Source: an uncultured Flavobacteriales bacterium
GTDB lineage: Bacteria; Bacteroidota; Bacteroidia; Flavobacteriales_F; PHOS-HE28
DNA: 53,650 bases
NCBI GenBank assembly: GCA_937872175.1
Contig: CALMPI010000019.1
Location: 1 to 53,650, forward strand
Direction of reading: 5' to 3'
The position numbers and the translations under genes were made by a program. Each line of letters starts with the position of its first letter. Within the stretch, counting starts at the first letter, position 1. A model generated the notes under the pieces. That model was given only the letters and a program-made list of their open reading frames with translations, did no database searches and was not told the DNA's origin. Positions 36,701 through 44,431 of the stretch are shown here, in pieces.

Positions 36701-38864
36701 GTTCGTGGATGCCGATGGCGACGGCTGGGGGAACGAGCAGGAGGTGATCCAGGCCTGCACCCAGGTGCCGGGCACGGTGGCCCTGGCGGGGGATTGTGAC
36801 GACACGAACGATGCCGCGTTCCCCGGCGCTGTGGAGCAATGCGACGGCCTGGACAACGACTGCGATGGCGAGGCGGATGAGGACTTCTTCTGGTATGCGG
36901 ATGCGGATGGCGACGGCTTCGGCGATGAGGCCACCGGAGCGTTCTACTGCACGGGGCCGCCGGTGGGCCAGGTACAGACCGGCGGGGACTGCGATGACAG
37001 CGACCCGAACACCTTCCCTGGCGCGCCGGAAGGCTGTGAGGGCCTGGACCGCAACTGCGACGGGGTGATCCCCGGGACCAACGGCACCGAGGTGTACAGC
37101 CCCAACTGGACGGCCACCGCCACCACCGGGGCCACCGTGGAGCTCTACGACCTGCTGGCCCAGGGAAAGACCGTGGTGCTGGACCTCTTCGCGGCCTGGT
37201 GCCCGCCCAGCCAGCAAATGCTCACGGCCAACTTCCTGCAGGACTGGAACGCGCACATGGGCCCCGACGGCACCGACCAGATCCGCATCGTGGCCATCGC
37301 GGTGGACCAGAGCGCGGGTAGCGTAACGCCCTTCATCGACGAAGCGGAGTGGCCGGTGATCGTGCAGGACGGCGAGTCCTTCGGCCCTCTGTACAACGCC
37401 ATCGGCATGTACGACAACGCGGTACCCACCCTGCTGATGATCTGCCCCGATCGATCGGTGACGATGCTCTATGGTGGACCGGACCTGTTGCCGGTCACGG
37501 GCCTCTTCCAGTACGATGCGGTTGCGTCCACCGCCTTGCTGAGCGACCGCTGCGCCTGCCGGGACGCCTGCGTGACGAACTTCGGTTGCATGGACATGAA
37601 CGCGTGTGACTACGATCCCGCCGCCACCTGCCCCGGCCCCTGCGCCCAGGCCCAGGAGTGGTTCGCCGATGCCGATGGTGACGGCTTCGGCAGCACTTCG
37701 ATCGGCACGGCTTGCACCCAACCAGCCAACTCGGCGAGCATCACCGGCGATTGCGACGACAACGACCCGAGCGTGCAGGTCGGTTTCGACCTCTATGTGC
37801 TCTCTGGGTCGCAGACCGACTTCGGCAGTGCGCACTACGTGATCACACAAGGCACCACCGTGATCGAGGGCGATATCCAGTTGCCGGAGGAGACCCAGGG
37901 CATCGGTGGCCTGTCCTTCTGCGTCGGTGCGGGTTGCTTCAGCATCCAGATCACCCCGAACGATGTGCCGCTGTGGGAGGAGGCCTTCATCTCCCCGCCG
38001 GATAACATCGAAGAGGCTACCCCATTCAGCACTACGGACGGGTTCTATGGATCGCTCTCCGGCACCGCGCAGGAAGTGTGCGACGGCATGGACAACGATT
38101 GTGATGGCGTGGTTGATGAGGGCTGTGTGCAGGTGGCGGCACGGGCCTTCCTGGATGGCCCCTTCAACCCGGGCACCGGCCTGATGAACGATGGCATGCG
38201 CGCCCTGGGCCTGGTGCCCACCACCGAGCCGTACGCGGGCCTTGGATACGTGCATGCCGGTGGCGGCGGTGGCGAGTCCACCAGCCCTGCCGTGCTGGCG
38301 GTGACCGGTCCGGATGCCGTCGTGGACTGGGTGCTGCTGGAACTGCGCGCCGCGTCGGATCCCTCCGTGATCGTGGATTCCCGTGCCGCCCTGCTGCAGC
38401 GCGATGGGGATGTGGTGGACACCGATGGCCTTTCCCCGGTCAGCTTCACGGTGGCGCCCGGCGATCACTACGTCGCCCTGCGCCATCGCAACCATCTGGG
38501 CTGCATGACCGCCGGTGCGCTATCCCTGGGTGCATCCGTCACCACGGTCGACCTGACCCTGTCCGGCACGGCCACCTTCGGCACCAACGCCTGCCGCGTG
38601 GACGGCCCGCTCCAGCTGCTCTGGTGCGGCGACGTGACCTTCAACGGCCAGGTGAAGTACGCCGGTGGCGGCAATGACCGGGACCCCATCCTGGTCCGGA
38701 TCGGTGGCTCGCTGCCCACGGCCACGGCCACCGGATATCATCCCGAGGATGTGAACCTCAACGGCCAGGTGAAGTACGCCGGCAGTGCCAATGATCGCGA
38801 TCCGATCCTGGTGACCGTGGGCGGTGCGGTGCCCACGGCCGTGCGCACCCAGCAGCTCCCCTAG
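33702..38864 (+). CDS. Giant secreted S8 protease with MopE-type repeats, thioredoxin-like domain and dockerin-like C-terminus
   Basis: 1720 residues with signal peptide. The subtilisin-like domain has Asp147 (I-I-D-S-G-V-D-G-T-H-P-D), His171 (H-G-T-Q-V-A-G) and Ser338 in an unusual G-N-S-F-A-I-P-N-T-A-G, where G-T-S-M-A-x-P-H-V-A-G is normal. From about residue 630 come eight MopE-type putative metal-binding repeats (C-D-G-x-D-N-D-C-D-G-x-V-D-E with W-Y-x-D-x-D-x-D-G-x-G). Inside this series, about 1126-1260, lies a TlpA/thioredoxin-like domain with A-A-W-C-P-P-S-Q, lacking the second Cys. The last ~245 residues are shared with the protein at 40658 and end in two dockerin-like repeats. There is no classic T9SS domain. 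Confidence 0.85.
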   Translation: MLRHTLLLVAVLFTLPAWTQQAWRPGEVLVRLARGHAMADVERALRPQLPAGLELRSAEPLGERSRYHRVVVQGGGLSEHELAALVAGLPGVEAVSLNHLVQRRAQPNDPQYGSQWHLADMNVEPVWNSTTGGAMANGQRIAVGIIDSGVDGTHPDLLDNMAVDVPASDEHGTQVAGVVGAVGNNNIGVSGVNWDVDLVSTATVNDLSDAFTQFQFCLNQRTLFNQSNGAQGRLLVALTISWGIPGVDCGFGEPLFDDLGAAGILVVTAGPNDPTDIDVVDDYPATCPNANNIVVTSYGQANEIPFGFGDQTVQFLAPGVDILTTTLGGGTAVVSGNSFAIPNTAGAIALLYSSPCIAFADQVMSSPLNASIAVMNALINTVTPVPGAASKCITGGKLNVHQAYQLLTGGCVPNCTDHTITFSPDAGSVAQAALIDGLGTTLASGTGNVLDACLDDGCFTATYLDGSGDPLSGTYVVEETGGNVIASGSSPDGVVPFTLGTVIPGCTNPSAANHTPGANCDDGSCCTENFMHLYIFPEDPGATGSVEVTIVVGGVVLHDGPLSIAFDADLQQSLAQAVFCTASGCASITVGSSDVPLFEDAAVEVIGPGVADFLTFTTADGFQGAIGQLVEVCDGLDNDCDGLVDEDFIWYVDNDLDSWGDAGTGQVFCTPPSGNFAQQAGDCDDTNADISPNAADLCLNGDGIDNNCNGQVDENGAGFWFFDADGDGYGVEDSGVLSCEQPPNTVLLTGDCDDADAAINPDAVELCDGIDNDCNGQVDEDFFWYADVDGDGFGDVATEQFSCTPVPGMINTPGDCNDNDPGLTVVNAPCDDGDPGTTNDVVTVNCTCQGSTSGFCPPGEIEDCNGNCAPAEWVGDGTCDDGSFEWEGNLIFFNCAAFNNDGSDCGSGCIPELCDGVDNDCDGQVDEDFIWYPDADGDGWGANVAGQLSCTPVAGSVTQTGDCDDASDAIFPGASDLCSEADGIDNDCNGLADDQDGVFWFVDADGDGWGNEQEVIQACTQVPGTVALAGDCDDTNDAAFPGAVEQCDGLDNDCDGEADEDFFWYADADGDGFGDEATGAFYCTGPPVGQVQTGGDCDDSDPNTFPGAPEGCEGLDRNCDGVIPGTNGTEVYSPNWTATATTGATVELYDLLAQGKTVVLDLFAAWCPPSQQMLTANFLQDWNAHMGPDGTDQIRIVAIAVDQSAGSVTPFIDEAEWPVIVQDGESFGPLYNAIGMYDNAVPTLLMICPDRSVTMLYGGPDLLPVTGLFQYDAVASTALLSDRCACRDACVTNFGCMDMNACDYDPAATCPGPCAQAQEWFADADGDGFGSTSIGTACTQPANSASITGDCDDNDPSVQVGFDLYVLSGSQTDFGSAHYVITQGTTVIEGDIQLPEETQGIGGLSFCVGAGCFSIQITPNDVPLWEEAFISPPDNIEEATPFSTTDGFYGSLSGTAQEVCDGMDNDCDGVVDEGCVQVAARAFLDGPFNPGTGLMNDGMRALGLVPTTEPYAGLGYVHAGGGGGESTSPAVLAVTGPDAVVDWVLLELRAASDPSVIVDSRAALLQRDGDVVDTDGLSPVSFTVAPGDHYVALRHRNHLGCMTAGALSLGASVTTVDLTLSGTATFGTNACRVDGPLQLLWCGDVTFNGQVKYAGGGNDRDPILVRIGGSLPTATATGYHPEDVNLNGQVKYAGSANDRDPILVTVGGAVPTAVRTQQLP
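38127..38861 (+). repeat. Shared C-terminal module, copy in the S8 protein
   Basis: About 245 codons, alignable with 42218-42961. It contains L-D-G-P-F, V-D-W-V-L-L-E-L-R, L-L-Q-R-D-G-D-V-V, R-H-R-N-H-L-G-C-M-T-A and two copies of D-V-x-x-N-G-Q-V-K-Y-A-G-x-x-N-D-R-D-P-I-L-V. Both copies end V-P-T-A-V-R-T-Q-Q-L-P at the stop codon. Confidence 0.85.
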
Positions 38865-38963
38865 GCGGGGCGTGGGGCGACGGCTGCCCGGTGGTTGAAG
38901 CGATCCTTCGCCGTGGCGTCGCGTTGCGGTTCGCGCGGGTCGTGCACACTAACAAAAGTTCTA

Positions 38964-38994
38964 TTGACCCACGCTCCCACCCGGGATACGTTTG
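38964..38994 (+). promoter_or_regulatory. Promoter of the SUMF1 gene (-33 TTG, -7 TACGTTTG)
   Basis: TTG (38964-38966), 20 bases, then TACGTTTG (38987-38994), an exact TAnnTTTG with the same 20-base spacing as the cphA promoter. It ends 23 bases before the ATG at 39018. Confidence 0.65.
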
Positions 38995-39017
38995 GCCATC
39001 GCTGATCAGCAGAACCC

Positions 39018-40568
39018 ATGAGTCCGACCACCAACGCCCTGTGCCTCTTCCTCGGTACCACCCTATGCCTGCTGGGCGCATCGGATGCGCGCGCCAACAA
39101 CATCGCCGTATCGGCAGGCACCCTCACGGCGAATTCCGGTTCCCATGTCAATGTGCGCTTCAGCATCTCGTGGGAGAACAGCTGGAGGAACAGCAGCACC
39201 AACGCGTGGGATGCGGCCTGGGTCTTCGTGAAATACAAGGACCTCACGACCGGGCTCTGGCAGCACGCCCGATTGGGCGACCAGGCGGACCACCTGTCGG
39301 GCACGGGCACACCGGCGACCATCACCAACGGCCTTTTGAGCCCCAGCGGTCCTTTCGACGCCGCGACCAACTGGGGGGTGGGCGTGTTCATTCATCGCAG
39401 CGCCGATGGCAGTGGCACTTTCAGCTCCACCGATGTGGAGCTGCGCTGGAACTACGCGCAGAACGGCATCAGCTATACCGACATCGACGAGGTGAAGGTC
39501 TTCGCCATCGAAATGGTCCACATCGCCGAAGGGCCTTTCTTCGTGGGCAGTGGAGGCACCGAGAACGGTCGGTTCAAGGATGGCACGACGAACGATCCAT
39601 TCCTGATCACGAGCGAGGATGCACTGAGCGTCGCCAACGTCCCGGGGTCCTTGTGGGCGGAGCCTGGCTCCAGCATGCAGACCCAGACGCTTCCCGCTTC
39701 GACGCCCAAAGGCTTCAAGGCCTTCTACATGATGAAGTACGAGGTGACGCAGCAGGCGTACGTGGACTTCCTGAACACCCTGACACGCACCCAGCAGGAT
39801 ACACGGGTAGCCTCGGTTCTTGCCCCATACGTAACGGCGACCCTTGACCGCTACGTGATGCTCGGAACCAGTTTCTCGTTGTTCAACAATGGGATCCGCT
39901 GTGACCAACAACTGACCGCCGATGTGCCGATCACGTTCTATTGCGACCTGAACGGCAATGACATCGGGGGTGAGGCCAATGACGGCCAATGGCTGGCGTG
40001 CAACTACTTGAACTTCAGTGACGCAGCCGCATACCTGGACTGGAGCGGCCTGCGGCTCATGAGCGAGCTGGAGTATGAGAAAGCGGCACGTGGCCCCCTG
40101 CTTCCCGTGGCCAACGAGTTCGCCTGGGGCAACACGACCTTCACACCGGGTGCGAATTCCGCTTTCCCGAACAGCGGTGCCATCGACGAGTCGGCCATTC
40201 CGGTCGGGGCCAACGTCTCGCTTGGCGGTACTCCCGGCGTCCGGCGCGTGGGTGTCTTCGCCACGGGCAGCAGCGGACGTGTGGAGGCCGGTGCCTCCTA
40301 CTATGGCGTGATGGAACTGAGCGGCAACGTGTATGAACCCACCGCGCGTGTGGGTGGGTCGGTCGCCTACCCCGGCAACCTGGGCGATGGCAGTTTGAAC
40401 GCCGCAGGCGACAGCAACACGCCCGGGGTGATCCTCGGCGTGGGATACTTCGCCTCGCATCGTGGAGGCAGCATCGGGTTCAACGCCGACCTCTCCCGGA
40501 TCTCCGGGCGGAACGTGCTGCAAGGAGTTGCTCGGGACCGCTACTATGGCGCACGTGGGGTCCGGTGA
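39018..40568 (+). CDS. Secreted SUMF1/formylglycine-generating-enzyme-like protein
   Basis: 516 residues with signal peptide (L-F-L-G-T-T-L-C-L-L-G-A-S-D-A-R-A). Residues about 25-165 are a beta-rich domain of unknown type. The SUMF1 fold follows: E-M-V-H-I-A-E-G-P-F-F-V-G, Y-M-M-K-Y-E-V-T-Q-Q-A-Y-V-D-F-L-N, L-R-L-M-S-E-L-E-Y-E-K-A-A-R-G, G-V-M-E-L-S-G-N-V-Y-E and R-Y-Y-G-A-R-G-V-R. SUMF1 proteins include sulfatase-activating enzymes and, in Bacteroidota, the gliding proteins GldJ and GldK. No sulfatase is near and no lipobox is seen, so the role is open. It lies between the two genes that share the dockerin-like C-terminus. Confidence 0.85.
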   Translation: MSPTTNALCLFLGTTLCLLGASDARANNIAVSAGTLTANSGSHVNVRFSISWENSWRNSSTNAWDAAWVFVKYKDLTTGLWQHARLGDQADHLSGTGTPATITNGLLSPSGPFDAATNWGVGVFIHRSADGSGTFSSTDVELRWNYAQNGISYTDIDEVKVFAIEMVHIAEGPFFVGSGGTENGRFKDGTTNDPFLITSEDALSVANVPGSLWAEPGSSMQTQTLPASTPKGFKAFYMMKYEVTQQAYVDFLNTLTRTQQDTRVASVLAPYVTATLDRYVMLGTSFSLFNNGIRCDQQLTADVPITFYCDLNGNDIGGEANDGQWLACNYLNFSDAAAYLDWSGLRLMSELEYEKAARGPLLPVANEFAWGNTTFTPGANSAFPNSGAIDESAIPVGANVSLGGTPGVRRVGVFATGSSGRVEAGASYYGVMELSGNVYEPTARVGGSVAYPGNLGDGSLNAAGDSNTPGVILGVGYFASHRGGSIGFNADLSRISGRNVLQGVARDRYYGARGVR

Positions 40569-40657
40569 CCTCGCAGCCATGGTGTGGCCCCATCCACCAA
40601 AGGACCGTTCCTGCGTGAACCGCCCGCTGAAGTGACCCAGCCCACGAAACCGCACCC

Positions 40658-42964
40658 ATGAGGATCTTCACGTCGACCCTGCTGCTGCTGTCCATGACAG
40701 CCTCCGCTCAATACACCGGAGGCATCGGCAGCGGGTACGTCCAGTTCTCATTCACCGTCCCGCGTCCGCTCACCACCGGTTCCGTGGCCGGTCCGCTCTG
40801 CGCCGGTGGCCCTGTGGATGTGCCCTACACCGTGGACCCGGGGTTCTTCAATGCCGGGAACTCCTTCACAGCACAGCTCAGCGATGCCGCGGGCAGTTTC
40901 GTGAACGCGGTCGATATCGGCAGTGTCAGCGGAACGGCCGCCGGCACCATCAGCGCGGTGATCCCGCAGGGAACCCCGGCGGGCGCTGGATACCGCATCC
41001 GTGTGATCGGCAGCGACCCCGCTGTACTGGGCGGTGACATTGGAGCGGACATCGCGATCGCCGCCATCTCCGTGTGGTATGCGGACGTTGATGGGGATGG
41101 CTACGGTGCCGGCCCCGCCGTACTCGACTGCACACAACCGGCAGGTCATGTGGCCAACAATACCGATTGCGACGACGGGAGCATCGCGATCACCGCCATC
41201 GGCCAGACCTGCGATGATGGCGATGCCAATACCGTGGGCGATGTGATCACGACCGCATGCGCATGTCAGGGTACCCTGCCCGGAGCCTTCACCGGCGGCA
41301 TCGGCAGCGGGTACATCCAGTTCTCCTTCACCGTTCCGCGTCCGCTCACCACCGGTACCGTGGCCGGTCCGCTCTGCGCCAGTGGCCCTGTGGATGTACC
41401 CTATGACGTGGATCCGGGGTTCTTCAATACGGGCAACACCTTCACCGCGCAGCTCAGCGACTCCACGGGCAGTTTCGTGAACGCGGTGGACATCGGCAGC
41501 GCGAGCGGCACGGCCGGTGGCACCATCAGCGGGGTGATCCCGCCCGGGACCCCGGCGGGCACCGGATACCGCATCCGTGTGATCGGCAGCGACCCGACCA
41601 CACTGGGTGATGACAACGGAGCGGCCATTGCGATCAATGCCATTCCCGTGTGGTACGCGGACGGTGATGGGGATGGCTATGGCGCCGGTCCCGCGGTGTT
41701 GGACTGCACGCAGCCGATCGGATATGTGGCCAACAGGCTGGACTGCGATGATGGGGACAACACCATCACCGCCATCGGGTCGGCCTGTGATGATGGGGAT
41801 CCGGCCACGACCAACGACGTGCTCACCGTGGCCTGCGTGTGTCAAGGCACCCGCAACGCCATCTACAGCGGTGGCATCGGCAGCGGCTACACGGTCCTCG
41901 CCTTCGCGGCCCCGCCCTCCCTCACCACCGGAAGCGTGAGCGGGCCCCTCTGCGCGGGGACCACCCTGGACCTGTCCTTCGTCGTGGAGGGCGCCTTCAA
42001 CGTGGGCAACAGCTTCACCGCCGAACTGAGCGATGCGAACGGCAGCTTCGCCTCTCCCACGGTCATCGGGACCGCCGTCGGTACCACCGGAGGCTCCATC
42101 ACCGCCACCGTGCCTCCGGGTACGCCCGATGGGACCGGCTACCGCATCCGGGTGGTCGGCAGCGATCCGCAGATCACCGGCACTGACAATGGAGCCGACA
42201 TCACGATTCAGAACTGCGTGCTGGTCTCCGTGCGCGCCATGCTCGAAGGCCCGTACACCAGCACGACCGGACTGATGAACGATGCGCTGCGCAACCTGGG
42301 CACCTTCCCGCTCGTCGACCCCTATCCGGGGCTCGGCTACACGCACGTCGGTGGCGGAAACGATGCGGCGATCGACCCGGCTGTGCTCACCATCACAGGC
42401 AACGACGCCATCGTGGACTGGGTGCTGCTGGAACTGCGCGACGCGAACACCCCCGCCACGGTCGTTTCGTCCCGGAGCGCACTGATCCAGCGGGATGGTG
42501 ATGTCGTGGAGCCGGACGGCGTTTCGCCGGTGCGCTTCCCCATGCCCACGGGCAGCTACCACCTGGCCGTGCGGCACCGCAATCACCTGGGCTGCATGAC
42601 CGCAGGGCAGCTCGCCCTCGGTCCCGGCAGCACCACCGTGGACCTGACCACCCTGACCACGCCGACCTTTGGCACCAATGCCCGCAAGTCGATCTCCGGG
42701 GCCGTTCCTGCCCAGGTCCTCTGGGCCGGCGACGTCACTTTCAACGGCCAGGTGAAGTACGCCGGTGGCGGCAACGACCGCGACCCGATCCTGGTCCGGG
42801 TGGGCGGCACCGTGCCCACGAACACGGCGAACGGCTACTTCCCCGAGGACGTGAACCTGAACGGCCAGGTGAAGTATACCGGCAGCGCCAACGACCGGGA
42901 TCCGATCCTGGTCAACATCGGTGGGTCGGTGCCCACGGCCGTGCGCACCCAGCAACTGCCTTGA
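40658..42964 (+). CDS. Secreted repeat protein with dockerin-like C-terminal module
   Basis: 768 residues with signal peptide (L-L-L-L-S-M-T-A-S-A-Q). Three repeats begin Y-T-G-G-I-G-S-G-Y, F-T-G-G-I-G-S-G-Y and Y-S-G-G-I-G-S-G-Y at exactly 192-residue intervals. Each has a beta-sandwich domain (F-T-A-Q-L-S-D ... G-Y-R-I-R-V-I-G-S-D-P), and the first two then have a MopE-like segment (W-Y-A-D-V-D-G-D-G-Y-G ... C-D-D-G). The last ~248 residues are the module shared with the S8 protein. The gene starts 89 bases after the SUMF1 stop with no visible promoter box, so the two are probably one transcript. Export to the surface is inferred. Confidence 0.85.
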   Translation: MRIFTSTLLLLSMTASAQYTGGIGSGYVQFSFTVPRPLTTGSVAGPLCAGGPVDVPYTVDPGFFNAGNSFTAQLSDAAGSFVNAVDIGSVSGTAAGTISAVIPQGTPAGAGYRIRVIGSDPAVLGGDIGADIAIAAISVWYADVDGDGYGAGPAVLDCTQPAGHVANNTDCDDGSIAITAIGQTCDDGDANTVGDVITTACACQGTLPGAFTGGIGSGYIQFSFTVPRPLTTGTVAGPLCASGPVDVPYDVDPGFFNTGNTFTAQLSDSTGSFVNAVDIGSASGTAGGTISGVIPPGTPAGTGYRIRVIGSDPTTLGDDNGAAIAINAIPVWYADGDGDGYGAGPAVLDCTQPIGYVANRLDCDDGDNTITAIGSACDDGDPATTNDVLTVACVCQGTRNAIYSGGIGSGYTVLAFAAPPSLTTGSVSGPLCAGTTLDLSFVVEGAFNVGNSFTAELSDANGSFASPTVIGTAVGTTGGSITATVPPGTPDGTGYRIRVVGSDPQITGTDNGADITIQNCVLVSVRAMLEGPYTSTTGLMNDALRNLGTFPLVDPYPGLGYTHVGGGNDAAIDPAVLTITGNDAIVDWVLLELRDANTPATVVSSRSALIQRDGDVVEPDGVSPVRFPMPTGSYHLAVRHRNHLGCMTAGQLALGPGSTTVDLTTLTTPTFGTNARKSISGAVPAQVLWAGDVTFNGQVKYAGGGNDRDPILVRVGGTVPTNTANGYFPEDVNLNGQVKYTGSANDRDPILVNIGGSVPTAVRTQQLP
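40715..42218 (+). repeat. Three DNA repeats of exactly 576 bases
   Basis: Units start at 40715, 41291 and 41867. Units 1 and 2 are nearly identical in DNA through the sandwich part; unit 3 is more diverged and passes into the shared C-terminal module. Confidence 0.85.
42218..42961 (+). repeat. Shared C-terminal module, copy in the 768-residue protein
   Basis: Counterpart of 38127-38861, with the same two D-V-x-x-N-G-Q-V-K-Y repeats and the same final residues. Confidence 0.85.
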
Positions 42965-43040
42965 GCGGAGCGCCAGGCGATCGCGCGGCCCGGTCCATCC
43001 TGGCCGTTGAGCTCTGTTCCAGCGCACGGAGCGCACCGCC

Positions 43041-43048
43041 TACCTTTC
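43041..43048 (+). promoter_or_regulatory. -7 box of the haem-binding gene (TACCTTTC)
   Basis: One base from TAnnTTTG, 12 bases before the ATG at 43061. Confidence 0.5.
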
Positions 43049-43060
43049 GGGCACATCGCC

Positions 43061-43525
43061 ATGCGCAACCGCCTTCTCCTCGCGCTGATCGCCCTCTTCG
43101 GCGCGGCCCAGTTCATCCGCCCCGCACGCACCGCCGAGCCGTTCGACCCCTCCCGCGACCTCATCGCGCTCACCACCCCATCCGCCGAGGTGCAGCAGCT
43201 GTTGCGCACGGCCTGCACCGACTGCCACAGCGGCCAGCCCCGCTATCCGTGGTACGCGGCCATCACGCCCGTGAACTGGTGGTTGCAGCAGCATATCAAC
43301 GAGGGCCGCGAGCACTTCGATGCCTCCAGCTGGGGCAGCTACCCCGCCGACGACCGTGCCCACGTGGCCGATGAGGCCATCGAGATGATCAAGAAAGAGG
43401 AGATGCCGCTCACCGAATACACGTGGACGCACGGTGATGCCCGCCTTTCCATGGCGCAGCGCGAGGCGCTCACGGGGTATTTCGGTGGGCTGATGGGCGG
43501 GACGCGTACCCAAGATCACGACTGA
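43061..43525 (+). CDS. Haem-binding domain protein (single CxxCH)
   Basis: 154 residues with an N-terminal hydrophobic signal or anchor (L-L-L-A-L-I-A-L-F-G-A-A-Q-F). A c-type haem motif C-T-D-C-H at residues 52-56 lies in the context L-R-T-A-C-T-D-C-H-S-G-Q-P-R-Y-P-W-Y, and P-V-N-W-W-L-Q-Q-H-I-N-E-G-R-x-x-F-D-A-S-S-W follows, as in the Haem_bd domain family of Bacteroidota. It is expected in the periplasm, probably in electron transfer, though no redox partner is nearby. The start is set by the -7 box and the signal; the frame extends upstream without support. Confidence 0.9.
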   Translation: MRNRLLLALIALFGAAQFIRPARTAEPFDPSRDLIALTTPSAEVQQLLRTACTDCHSGQPRYPWYAAITPVNWWLQQHINEGREHFDASSWGSYPADDRAHVADEAIEMIKKEEMPLTEYTWTHGDARLSMAQREALTGYFGGLMGGTRTQDHD

Positions 43526-43676
43526 GGGGCGACCTCTCCGGATCGGGCCAACCGCCGGCTGGTATTCGGGGGTGCGTCGTATTCATCCGGAAGGTGATCA
43601 TGATGTGAAGTCCGTGGGAATGCCCGGCCATGTGCAGCCGCTTTCCTATTTTGCGCAACGCGGTCGACGACCATCC

Positions 43677-44431
43677 ATGTTCTTCTTCGAGTATCCGTCC
43701 GGTCCATCCGACCGCACCGTGATCGGTGCGCTCCAGCCCGGTGCGGTCCGTGCGCAGGTGAGCGCGTGGGTGGGCCGCTGGGCCGAGCTCACGGGTCAAT
43801 GGCTCAGCGTGCACGACCTCGTCCGGGACCGGGTGGTCCTGGTGGAAGGACACGAGGTGCTGGGGTGGAGCAGGAGCTCGCTGGCCGACCTTGCGTTCAT
43901 GCGTCGGCAGGTGCATGCCGATGACCACGATGCACTGATCCGGTGCAACCGCGCCTTTCGGGAGATCCTCTCGGATCCGGTCCGGGCCAGGGAGCACGCG
44001 ATCACGCTCACGCTCGCGCACCGGCTCCGCAGAGCCGATGGAGGCTTCGCCCGGGTTCAGCGCCACGTGACGCCGTTGATCCGGAGCGCGAACGGCGGCT
44101 TGGTGGCCATGCTCCATCTGTGCCGGGACATCACCGCGCTGGCCCCGGAGAGCACGGCTGTACGGTGGGACCTGCAGGCGCCGGCCGACCTCCGCGCGGC
44201 GTTCAATGTCCTGATGCAGGAGGGGCGACCGGAGCCCTGGCGGCCCACACCCTGCGGGAGCGCGAGATCCTCGGCCACCTCGCCCGGGGTGCCACCAGCC
44301 GCCAGATCGCAGAGGCCCTCACCCTCAGCATGCTCACCGTGAACGGCCACCGCCGAAACATGCTGAAGAAGAGCGGCCTGCCCAACGCGGCCGCGCTGGT
44401 GCAGCACGCCATGCGCCAGGGCTGGACCTGA
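43677..44431 (+). pseudogene. PAS-LuxR type transcriptional regulator, frameshifted
   Basis: The first frame (43677 to a stop at 44342) encodes a PAS-like domain with R-R-Q-V-H-A-D-D-H-D-A-L and R-R-A-D-G-G-F-A-R-V-Q-R-H-V-T-P-L, then turns into nonsense after V-L-M-Q-E-G. The second frame continues L-A-A-H-T-L-R-E-R-E-I-L-G-H-L-A-R-G-A-T-S-R-Q-I-A-E-A-L ... G-H-R-R-N-M-L-K-K-S-G, a complete LuxR helix-turn-helix, to the stop at 44431. Adding one G to the G4 run at 44222-44225 would join them. It is either a recent one-base deletion, a sequencing error, or less likely a programmed shift. TATTTTG lies 23 bases before the ATG. Confidence 0.75.
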
